Origin: Gammaproteobacteria bacterium
GTDB taxonomy: Bacteria; Pseudomonadota; Gammaproteobacteria; Pseudomonadales; UBA3067
Length of the DNA stretch: 7,645 nucleotides
Reading direction: 5' to 3'
NCBI GenBank assembly: GCA_002402085.1
Contig: NVVB01000003.1
Coordinates: 110,028-117,672, forward strand
The translations under genes and the position numbers were made by a program. The notes beneath the pieces are model-generated. The model worked only from the letters and a program-made list of their open reading frames with translations, was not told where the DNA came from and did not search any database. The stretch's first letter is position 1; each line of letters starts with the position of its first letter. Shown piece after piece: positions 1 through 5,647 of this stretch.

Positions 1-1984
1 TAGGCAGAGGCTGAGGCGTGTTTTCGATGTGTGCTGCGATTACTTCGGCACTGATTGGCGCTGAAATAAGCCCTTTTGAGCCGTGAGCGACATTGCAGTA
101 TAAGCCGGGTAGATAAGCGCCGGGCGGATAATCTATTTTAAGTTTGCCTGCTCTAAGCCCCGCGTAATCTTGTTTAAACTGATCCATCACTGGGATTGGG
201 CCGACTATGGGGAGGTAGTCGGCGGATTGGCAGCGAAAAGCCACACGACCGCCGAGTGACTCGAGCGGGGTATTGGATTCCAGTTGAGCCGCTAGTTCGG
301 CGCTGATTTGTGCCAGTTGGTGTAGATTCTGTTGGTGATCTTCCGCTCGAAGGTTGGGGGCAACATCTTTGGGGTGAAAAGTCGCGCCCATTAGGTGGCG
401 AGATGGTTCGTTCGGGACTGGGTCTGCGGGTAAGATATAGCCTTCATAGGACACAATAGTGCTCAGTTTTCTACTGGCTTGCGTGCTAGGAACGAAGCTC
501 AATTGACCTCTAATTTGGGAGGTCGGTAAGTATTGTGTCGGGCTAAAGTTTTTGGCGGATTGGGCATTGGCAATAATTACCACGGGTGATTCGAGAATCA
601 GTTTTCCGTTGAGGTCATTAAGTTGCCAGGATGGCTCGCCATCTTTGACTGTTTGTATTAGGTCAGATACTTCCTGGTTGCAGTGCAATTGAATGTTTGG
701 ATGAAGGTCCAATAGATGTTGGCAGAAGGCGCGCGGCGAAACTCTTCCCGAGCGGGGGATCCATAATCCAGGCCGATCGATTGAAATCCCCGTGAGATCG
801 CTGGCTTGTTCGGCGGTTAAGTAGTTAAGCAGGGATTTTGGCCAAAACCCATTATTGTCCATGGTTTGGAATTGCTGCTCTTCTTTGTCTGAAAATGCGC
901 ATTGAAATAGGCCGCAAGGATCCCAGAAAGTTTGATCTGGGGTTTGTTCATGCAGCGCTTTCATGTAGTCAGTGGTGTAGCTGAAGCTGCTCTGGAAAAA
1001 CTGATTAACGGGCGACTTGTGCGTGTTGAAGCGAGTATATAGTGCACCCCAGGGGTTCCCTGAGCCTTCTTGAGCGACGTGTTGGTTCTTCTCCAATATT
1101 GTGACCTGCCATCCACGCTGAGCGAGTGCTGCGGCACTGCACATGCCTGCAATGCCTGCCCCAATGATAGTGGCGTATTTTTGTTTGACTTGGCTTTGAT
1201 CTTTGTTAGTGAACCAAGGTTTTTTTTGTATCGGCTGGGTCAGTGAGGGGGTGGCTGATTGAAAGGTCGCGACAAGCATCGCTGTTTTTTTTTCAAACCC
1301 TGGTTTTTTTGTGATTTGGAAATGGTGGCTGATTAATTTATTTTGGACTTCGGTGTTGGATGTGCAGGTGGCCAAGTTGGTGTTGGGTTTACTTAGCCGT
1401 TCTATTTGGCAGAATAAGTTGTTGCTCCAAAGCTGCGGGTTTTTTTTGGGATCAAAACCGTCTAGAAACCACGTGTCAGCAGGATGTGTTAGTTCGCTTA
1501 AGCTTTCCGTTGCGTCGCCGTAAAGCAGCAATAAAGTGAGCTTGTCGCTTTTGAATTGGCGTTGATGAAATCCCTGTGTAGGCGCTGGATATTGGCTTAA
1601 GAATTGATCAAGAAGTGATCGAAGTTCGGGCCAATGGAAAATCGCTTGTTGTATTTGTTCAGGTTTTAACGGGTGTAGTTCGGTGCTTATGTAAAACAGG
1701 TGAGTATCTTTTTTTGCATTTTCCTGCCAGTTTCGCCACGTGGTGAAAAAGTTAAGTCCGGTGCCAAACCCTGTTTCAATAATAGTAAAGGTTTGTTGGG
1801 GTTTGAGTTTTTTCCAGCGAGTGCTGAGTGACGTTTGCTGTTGGAAATGGTAGTGAGACGCTTGATAGCCATCGGCGGTGGAATAATAAACGTCGCCAAA
1901 ATATTTGGAGTAGGGGACGTTGCCTCGCCATTCGATATCAGCGTATTGATTTGTTTGCGGTGGAGGCGGTTTAATACTGGCCAA
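1..1984 (-). CDS. mnmC: MnmC, bifunctional tRNA 5-(carboxymethyl)aminomethyl-2-thiouridine modification enzyme; C-terminus cut by window edge
   Basis: Cytoplasmic enzyme of tRNA wobble-uridine modification. By family knowledge the C-terminal FAD domain removes the carboxymethyl group from cmnm5(s2)U34 and the N-terminal SAM domain methylates the product to mnm5(s2)U. One frame is open from 1984 to the left edge (661 codons; E. coli MnmC is about 668). N-terminal domain: IEWRGNVPYSKYFGDVYYS near residues 17-35, SAM-binding ETGFGTGLNF at 70-79, and DTWFLDGFDPKKNP at 170-183. A KKPGFEKKTAML segment closes this domain. FAD domain: dinucleotide motif GAGIAG at 275-280, FRC at 583-585 and AHGSKG at 633-638, the last close to the usual C-terminus. 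Start: the upstream in-frame stop is only four codons before TTG at 1982-1984, and the only other candidate is the adjacent ATT at 1985-1987. No ATG is available ahead of the conserved domain. A weak GAG lies about 8 nt upstream of TTG. Several poly-A runs sit in the coding strand around the domain junction. Confidence 0.95.
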   Translation of the reverse strand, partial: MASIKPPPPQTNQYADIEWRGNVPYSKYFGDVYYSTADGYQASHYHFQQQTSLSTRWKKLKPQQTFTIIETGFGTGLNFFTTWRNWQENAKKDTHLFYISTELHPLKPEQIQQAIFHWPELRSLLDQFLSQYPAPTQGFHQRQFKSDKLTLLLLYGDATESLSELTHPADTWFLDGFDPKKNPQLWSNNLFCQIERLSKPNTNLATCTSNTEVQNKLISHHFQITKKPGFEKKTAMLVATFQSATPSLTQPIQKKPWFTNKDQSQVKQKYATIIGAGIAGMCSAAALAQRGWQVTILEKNQHVAQEGSGNPWGALYTRFNTHKSPVNQFFQSSFSYTTDYMKALHEQTPDQTFWDPCGLFQCAFSDKEEQQFQTMDNNGFWPKSLLNYLTAEQASDLTGISIDRPGLWIPRSGRVSPRAFCQHLLDLHPNIQLHCNQEVSDLIQTVKDGEPSWQLNDLNGKLILESPVVIIANAQSAKNFSPTQYLPTSQIRGQLSFVPSTQASRKLSTIVSYEGYILPADPVPNEPSRHLMGATFHPKDVAPNLRAEDHQQNLHQLAQISAELAAQLESNTPLESLGGRVAFRCQSADYLPIVGPIPVMDQFKQDYAGLRAGKLKIDYPPGAYLPGLYCNVAHGSKGLISAPISAEVIAAHIENTPQPLP

Positions 1985-2139
1985 AATGGTTGCTCATAAA
2001 AGTGGATGGGATGGAACTGTTTTGTTGTAATGTGAAGTGGTAGAAATAAAAGTAAAAATGTTGGTTTGTAACGAGGTTATTAGATAAAGAACCTAAGCCT
2101 TTGTTTGTTTAAAAAATTTAATCTGTTTTTGAGGGCGAC

Positions 2140-2167
2140 ATTATACCTGTGTAAAAATTAATTGCAT
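2140..2167 (-). promoter_or_regulatory. Candidate sigma-70 promoter for mnmC
   Basis: On the minus strand a perfect -10 hexamer TATAAT occupies 2145-2140. The element 16 nt upstream, ATGCAA at 2167-2162, is a poor -35 match (3 of 6). It points toward mnmC and would give a leader of about 150 nt before the TTG start. The perfect -10 is the only strong evidence; the weak -35 and long leader keep confidence low. Confidence 0.35.
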
Positions 2168-2175
2168 GGATCGCT

Positions 2176-2204
2176 AAAGTAGCTTGGACATGGCTATTTT
2201 TTTT
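2176..2204 (+). terminator. Terminator-like hairpin with T8 tail upstream of the receiver gene
   Basis: On the plus strand AAAGTAGC (2176-2183) can pair with GCTATTTT (2193-2200) with one G-U pair, leaving a 9-nt loop, and eight T residues run from 2197 to 2204. The shape is that of an intrinsic terminator, but only two pairs are G-C. No plus-strand gene lies upstream within the window, so if it is real it would end a small RNA or antisense transcript from the mnmC side. It may equally be a chance product of AT-rich sequence. Confidence 0.25.
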
Positions 2205-2329
2205 GGCTATATTGGAGGGCCCTTCATTGAAAAAGTCAATGAGAAAAATATTTAAAAATACACCAACACTGATGTTTAATTTTATTTGAGCAGCATCAGT
2301 TTTATAGCGACTTTTACTGTATTAGTGGT

Positions 2330-2338
2330 TGGGATAAT
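2330..2338 (+). promoter_or_regulatory. Candidate extended -10 promoter for the receiver gene
   Basis: TGGGATAAT combines the TGn extended element (2330-2332) with a 5-of-6 -10 hexamer GATAAT (2333-2338), ending 43 nt before the ATG. No good -35 lies at 16-18 nt, which is tolerated by extended -10 promoters. This is an inference from sequence only. Confidence 0.4.
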
Positions 2339-2381
2339 TTAGCAATGATATTTTGGTTATGACAATTATGGGAGACTACGG

Positions 2382-2798
2382 ATGGTCGGGAATAATAAGT
2401 CAAGGTCGGATGTGGCAGGTTCATTGTACGGTTCGATTTTAATAATAGAAGACGATGATTATCTGCGAGAATATCTGCAGGAGCTGCTCGAGCTTTCAGG
2501 GTACGATGTTTTAGTCGCTTCGGATGGCAACGAAGGGCTTCGGTTATTTCGCCGCTTCGCGCCGGATACGGTGCTCACTGATTTGATTATGCCTGGCAAA
2601 GACGGCATCCGTTTAATCATGGAAATGAAAAAAATTAATCCTGATGTTCGTGTGATTGCCATGTCTGGGCGGTGGAATAATGAGTCAGGTGTAAACTGTA
2701 TCGAAGCGGTTGAGTTTTTAGGCGCTGACAGCACTTTACGTAAACCCTTTTCCGCGAAGGACTTAAAAGCTGCACTGGTGTTGGCAATGCCCGCTTGA
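2382..2798 (+). CDS. Single-domain response regulator (CheY-like receiver protein)
   Basis: A 138-residue cytoplasmic protein consisting of one receiver domain with no output domain. After a short polar leader (1-17), the first strand ILII ends at the acidic pair E23-D24. The phosphoacceptor is D67 in TDLIMPGKDG, the switch Ser is S95 in AMSG, and the conserved Lys is K121 in KPF, so phosphotransfer from a histidine kinase should be possible. The position normally Tyr or Phe between the switch Ser and KPF is T118 (GADSTLRKPF). GGGAG at 2370-2374 lies 7 nt before the ATG and fixes the start. No histidine kinase, phosphotransferase or output gene is adjacent, so it is an orphan; its partner and output cannot be told from here. 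It faces the HIT gene across a 34-bp gap with no clear terminator. Confidence 0.9.
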   Translation: MVGNNKSRSDVAGSLYGSILIIEDDDYLREYLQELLELSGYDVLVASDGNEGLRLFRRFAPDTVLTDLIMPGKDGIRLIMEMKKINPDVRVIAMSGRWNNESGVNCIEAVEFLGADSTLRKPFSAKDLKAALVLAMPA

Positions 2799-2832
2799 AT
2801 GGCTGGCAAGGATTTGGAACGCCTGTACTTAT

Positions 2833-3264
2833 TTAGTTGGGCGTATATTCCTGGCAGTGTTCAGAGAGGCGAAGATTAAATTTATCGTTTAGTGCAGTGA
2901 TTTCAAGTTGAGAATAAAAAATCTCTTTTTGTTGCCCCCAGATTGGTGCTGGCCAAGCAGGGTCTGTTTTGTAACGGACAATGTGGTGAATGTGAAGTTG
3001 CGCCACTACGTTGCCTAGCGCTGCTATGTTTAGTTTGTCGGCGCTGAATAGGTCGTTCAGCGTTACGGAAACTAAACTACTCTCCTTAATGAATTGATTC
3101 TGTTGCTTCGTATCGAGTTGATATATCTCCTTAATGTCCGCTATTTGTGGGACCAAAATGAACCACGGAAAAGTTTTGTCTTTATGTAGCAGCAGTGTGC
3201 ATAAAGGGAAGTTGCCGACTTTAACGGTATCTAATTGCAGTTGCGGATCTAGGATAAAGGTCAT
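2833..3264 (-). CDS. HIT-family (histidine triad) protein
   Basis: A 143-residue protein of the HIT superfamily, whose members hydrolyse or transfer nucleotidyl groups from nucleotide conjugates; the substrate is not predictable here. Visible signatures are PLCTLLL (20-26), FPWFILVPQ (32-40), the helix TKQQNQFIKES (52-62), and the core KLNIAALGNVVAQLHIHHIVR (77-97) followed by DPAWPAPIWG (101-110). Aligned to the HIT motif it reads Q89-x-H91-x-H93, with H91 in the nucleophile position; the first triad His is Gln, and an extra His (H94) follows. Start choice: MTFILDP at 3264 gives the length I expect of this family. The frame also has ATG at 3321 and TTG at 3324, which would add about 20 residues of non-conserved appearance. 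Neither start has a good Shine-Dalgarno sequence, so the start is uncertain while the gene is not. Confidence 0.88.
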   Translation of the reverse strand: MTFILDPQLQLDTVKVGNFPLCTLLLHKDKTFPWFILVPQIADIKEIYQLDTKQQNQFIKESSLVSVTLNDLFSADKLNIAALGNVVAQLHIHHIVRYKTDPAWPAPIWGQQKEIFYSQLEITALNDKFNLRLSEHCQEYTPN

Positions 3265-3353
3265 TGTGGCCAATTGAAGCGTGTGGTTGGGAAATGTTGG
3301 AGTGACCGAGAGCTTTCGCATCAAGGTTTGAGTAGGTGTTAGCGCGAGAAGTG

Positions 3354-3372
3354 AAGGCGACGGTGCCTTTTT
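3354..3372 (+). terminator. Weak terminator-like hairpin upstream of the HIT gene
   Basis: On the plus strand AAGGC (3354-3358) pairs with GCCTT (3365-3369) around a 6-nt loop, with a T run at 3368-3372. It points against the HIT and SDR genes, so it could stop plus-strand read-through coming from the receiver gene. The stem is only five pairs, so it may be chance. Confidence 0.25.
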
Positions 3373-3448
3373 GAAATATTAGACTTGAGCTGGAGTGCTG
3401 TATTGATGTCTCTTTACGAGGCCTACGAACACTTTAAGTTTTTGATTA

Positions 3449-3489
3449 TTAATGCCAGCCGTAAAGTCAGACAATACGGCTGGCATTAA
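3449..3489 (-). terminator. Perfect 15-bp inverted repeat, likely 3' end structure of the SDR transcript
   Basis: TTAATGCCAGCCGTA (3449-3463) is exactly reverse-complementary to TACGGCTGGCATTAA (3475-3489) around an 11-nt loop. It begins 20 nt beyond the SDR stop codon and is the strongest hairpin in the window. A U tract is missing on both strands (the minus strand continues AATAATCAAAAA in place of U-rich RNA), so it may act as a processed 3' end or stability element or a weak terminator. Its position downstream of a gene favours a transcript-end role. Confidence 0.5.
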
Positions 3490-3514
3490 GTAAATCGCCG
3501 TTAGCGGTTTACTT
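3488..3514 (-). repeat. Second hairpin overlapping the SDR stop codon
   Basis: AAGTAAATCGC (3488-3498) and GCGGTTTACTT (3504-3514) form an 11-pair stem with one mismatch and a 5-nt loop. The SDR stop codon (TAA, 3511-3509 on the minus strand) lies inside the stem, and the structure abuts and overlaps by two bases the 15-bp hairpin beside it. The arms share two bases with that hairpin, so the two cannot both be fully extended. Confidence 0.45.
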
Positions 3515-4411
3515 GTTTTGCAGGTTCTGCATTGGAGCCATCATAGAATCCTGAGTTGAAACAGGATTTGTAGACCCTTCACTGAAGTCACAGATTTGTG
3601 CCCAGCTATCCGCAATAGATTCGGCATTGACGTTATCAAGCTTAAGCCCAACACCCGCCGTTCTTTCCCAACGAAGTTTGCCTATCCAGCCAGCACCAAC
3701 TTCGTATAATCCGCCTGTGTCCGTGTTGCTTTCGTGGCATAAGTAAGACACTAAAGGAGTCACGTATTCAGGCTTCAAGTTTTTAAGGATATCAGCAGGC
3801 ATAACAGTTTCGGTCAAACGCGAAGCTGCGATAGGCGCGATAGAGTTAACAATAATGTTTCTCTTCTTGCCTTCGTGAGCAAGCGTTTGCGCCAAGCCGT
3901 GTAGGCCCAATTTAGCCATGCTGTAGTTAGCTTGGCCAAAGTTGCCGTAGATTCCAGCTGCAGAGGCTGTGAATATTATTCGGCCGTATTGTTGCTCGCG
4001 CATGTGAGGCCATGCAGCGTGAGTTACTGCATAAGAACCTTTAACGTGGACTCTGTAGATTAGATCCCAGTCTTCGTCAGTCATTTTTTGAAAGCTTTTA
4101 TCTCGCAAAATGCCCGCATTGTTAATGACTATGTCAATTTTTCCAAAGTTGTCCATGGCTGTTTGAACAATTTTTCCGCCATCTTCAACTGAGTCATAGT
4201 TCGCAGCAGCTTCTCCGCCTGCGGCTTTAATCTCGTCTACCACTACATCTGCAGCGGCTTTATTCGAACCGTCACCAAAAGCGCTTCCGCCTAGGTCATT
4301 GACGATCACTTTGGCGCCGCGACGCCCGAATTCTAATGCGTGAGAACGCCCTAAGCCGTTTCCTGCACCGGTTACTATGACTACTTTGTCTTCAAATCTT
4401 AGGTCAGTCAT
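3509..4411 (-). CDS. SDR-family dehydrogenase resembling the (3R)-hydroxyacyl-CoA dehydrogenase domain of peroxisomal MFE-2 (HSD17B4)
   Basis: A 300-residue NAD(P)-dependent short-chain dehydrogenase, cytoplasmic. By family it oxidises (3R)-hydroxyacyl-CoA to 3-ketoacyl-CoA; a steroid or bile-acid-type substrate is possible but not shown. Nucleotide binding: TGAGNGLG (14-21) and NDLGG (38-42), the Asp after the second strand favouring [14 protein letters not shown] (97-107) and RVHVKG (120-125) follow. Catalytic residues are S150 (TAS), Y163 and K167 (YSMAK). Unlike short SDRs of about 250 residues, it continues through [18 protein letters not shown] (233-250) and a tail containing WAQICDF (270-276), which I recognise from eukaryotic MFE-2; here the gene ends instead of continuing into a hydratase domain. 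The start is secured by GGGAGG 6 nt before the ATG. It is divergent from the barrel gene at 4801 and appears monocistronic. A MaoC-type hydratase starts at 6993 on the other strand. Confidence 0.9.
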   Translation of the reverse strand: MTDLRFEDKVVIVTGAGNGLGRSHALEFGRRGAKVIVNDLGGSAFGDGSNKAAADVVVDEIKAAGGEAAANYDSVEDGGKIVQTAMDNFGKIDIVINNAGILRDKSFQKMTDEDWDLIYRVHVKGSYAVTHAAWPHMREQQYGRIIFTASAAGIYGNFGQANYSMAKLGLHGLAQTLAHEGKKRNIIVNSIAPIAASRLTETVMPADILKNLKPEYVTPLVSYLCHESNTDTGGLYEVGAGWIGKLRWERTAGVGLKLDNVNAESIADSWAQICDFSEGSTNPVSTQDSMMAPMQNLQNK

Positions 4412-4417
4412 GAACTG

Positions 4418-4423
4418 CCTCCC
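4418..4423 (-). promoter_or_regulatory. Strong ribosome binding site of the SDR gene
   Basis: GGGAGG on the minus strand, 6 nt before the ATG at 4411-4409. It is the best Shine-Dalgarno match in the window and confirms the start of the dehydrogenase. Confidence 0.8.
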
Positions 4424-4457
4424 TCATAGACTTATGCCGATTATTGTTAATGTTTTA

Positions 4458-4501
4458 CCTAAGCCTGACACGTTGGTATATCCTTAAATTGTCAGATTAG
4501 G
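4458..4501. repeat. Imperfect inverted repeat, possible operator upstream of the SDR gene
   Basis: CCTAAGCCTGACA (4458-4470) faces TGTCAGATTAGG (4490-4501). The CTGACA/TGTCAG and CCTAA/TTAGG blocks are perfect complements separated by 2 nt on one arm and 1 nt on the other, with a 19-nt centre. It lies 47-90 nt upstream of the SDR start, where a regulator could act. I cannot assign a regulator family. Confidence 0.35.
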
Positions 4502-4710
4502 CCATTAATCCATTTGTTGTTCATATTAAGGACGCGTGCATTGTAATACGAACTTTAAATATTGAAACGATTTTTTTAAGTTTTGTTGAATTAGTGAAAT
4601 TGGATTCCAGTTCTATGTTTGAGCGGTAGCTCTGTCAGCGATATAGCAAACTAAGAAAGCGTTCGTGTTGTTACGAATGTTTATTGAATAATTATCCCTA
4701 TTTATGATGC

Positions 4711-4744
4711 AGCTATCGGTATACCGGTGCTAGATTAGTCTAAT
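4711..4744. repeat. Two neighbouring palindromes upstream of the barrel gene
   Basis: CGGTATACCG (4717-4726) is a perfect 10-bp palindrome set within a looser dyad flanked by AGC and GCT (4711-4731). Immediately after it ATTAG-T-CTAAT (4734-4744) is a perfect dyad with a one-base centre. Both lie 57-90 nt before the barrel gene start, a position fitting operators or activator sites. No specific regulator can be named. Confidence 0.35.
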
Positions 4745-4800
4745 GTATTGTTGAAAATAATTTATAGGCGAATGATTGTTAGCGTAACAAGGGGCGTAGG

Positions 4801-5586
4801 ATGATGAAAAGTAGCCGAATTGGTGCATGTCTAATAGTACTGGTAGTTAGTTTGAGTCCTGGTTATGTCGCAGCAGATACCATCTTCGGTATTTATGCGG
4901 GGGCGGGGGCTTGGTTTAGTGAATATAACGGCGATTTTTCCAGTGACGATGCTGTCGATATTAATTTAGGCGATGATTTAAGCTTTGATAAGGACAATGC
5001 GAATAGTTTCTACGTTGCGATTGAACACCCTATTCCTGTATTGCCAAATTTTCGGGTTCAACGCACGGAAGTTGCTATTGATGAAAATTCTGAATTAGCC
5101 AGTCAAATAGAATTTGATGGCGCTGAATTTTCTAGTACCGAAGAAGTCACCGCGAAATTGGATCTAACCCATACGGATCTGACTTTGTATTATGAAGTGC
5201 TCGATAACTGGGTTTCCTTAGATTTAGGTGTCACTGTTCGTGTCTTTGACGGCGAAGTGTTGTTGCAAGGGACCACCATAGATCCCGATACAAGTGAGCC
5301 TGTTTTTGCCCGTCAGGAAATAGATGTCCCTATTCCTATGCTGTATGGAAAAGCTAGATTTGACCTGCCATTTTCTGGGCTTGCTGTGGAAGCAGAGGGA
5401 AATATACTCGAAGTGAGTGGTAACGGCGTTGCTGACGCCACACTGAAGTTAGCTTACGAAGCCAAGTTCGGTATAGGGGCTGAAATTGGCTATCGGGTGT
5501 TTCAATTAACCTTAGATGACCAAGACGACTTAAATGCTGAAGTCACCATTGATGGTATTTATATAGGGCTTTCTCTTCATATTTAA
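4801..5586 (+). CDS. Outer-membrane beta-barrel protein, probably TIGR04219-type
   Basis: A 261-residue precursor. A Sec signal peptide is clear: MMKSSR, then a hydrophobic core at 9-19, with likely cleavage after V23-A24-A25 before D26. The mature part has alternating polar and hydrophobic strands typical of barrels (GIYAGAGAWFSEY near 30-42, SFYVAIEHPIPVLPNFRV near 69-86, LDLTHTDLTLYYEV near 119-132, DGIYIGLSLHI at the C-terminus). The EHPIPVLPN segment and overall plan recall the TIGR04219 outer-membrane family, an assignment from memory. The mature chain is strongly acidic. The last residue is Ile, where barrel proteins more often end in Phe or another aromatic. AAGGGG at 4789-4794 lies 6 nt before the ATG; a second ATG follows at once. 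It converges on the MipA gene with a 61-bp gap. No transport or enzymatic role can be predicted. Confidence 0.82.
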   Translation: MMKSSRIGACLIVLVVSLSPGYVAADTIFGIYAGAGAWFSEYNGDFSSDDAVDINLGDDLSFDKDNANSFYVAIEHPIPVLPNFRVQRTEVAIDENSELASQIEFDGAEFSSTEEVTAKLDLTHTDLTLYYEVLDNWVSLDLGVTVRVFDGEVLLQGTTIDPDTSEPVFARQEIDVPIPMLYGKARFDLPFSGLAVEAEGNILEVSGNGVADATLKLAYEAKFGIGAEIGYRVFQLTLDDQDDLNAEVTIDGIYIGLSLHI

Positions 5587-5647
5587 GCGCGTGGTGTGTA
5601 AACGGCGTGTGGTTGGCGGAGAAGCAAGCTGCTTTGTTGTTGGGGTG

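Larger units (their letters stand above)
1985..2381. other. AT-rich divergent intergenic region between mnmC and the receiver gene
   Basis: This 397-bp stretch has no supportable coding sequence on either strand. It separates two divergent genes, so it must hold both promoters; one candidate for each is listed separately. It also holds a terminator-like hairpin with a T8 tail (2176-2204), a 7-bp inverted repeat TCATTGA/TCAATGA around a 5-nt loop (2224-2242), an 8-bp palindrome AGGGCCCT (2216-2223), and a 5-bp dyad AGGTT/AACCT (2074-2094) that would lie in the mnmC leader. Confidence 0.6.
4412..4800. other. Divergent intergenic region between the SDR and barrel genes, rich in dyad symmetry
   Basis: This 389-bp AT-rich region has no supportable gene. 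It must contain the promoters of both divergent genes, but I find no convincing -35/-10 pair on either strand. It carries an imperfect inverted repeat (4458-4501), a small hairpin GAGC/GCTC (4621-4632), a TTCGT/ACGAA dyad (4662-4677) and two close palindromes (4711-4744) just upstream of the barrel gene. The concentration of dyads suggests regulator binding, which is an inference. Confidence 0.5.

Noticed and set aside
1220..1310. Possible frameshift in mnmC caused by the long A runs
   Set aside because: The frame at the TTG start (1984), at GAGIAG (1162) and at AHGSKG (near 85) is the same, and the translation is conserved across every run, so the gene is intact as sequenced.
961..1899. Open frames of about 70 codons at 961-1164 (-), 1311-1523 (+) and 1687-1899 (-)
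   Set aside because: All lie inside mnmC in other frames; none has a ribosome binding site or recognisable motif, while the mnmC frame translates to conserved domains throughout.
2459..2809. A 116-codon minus-strand frame antisense to the receiver gene
   Set aside because: Serine-rich low-complexity translation typical of an antisense shadow; the plus strand encodes a complete receiver domain with all phosphorylation residues.
5622..5634. Small hairpin AAGCA/TGCTT between the convergent barrel genes, considered as a shared terminator
   Set aside because: Only five pairs with a 3-nt loop and no proper T run on either strand; too weak to call.
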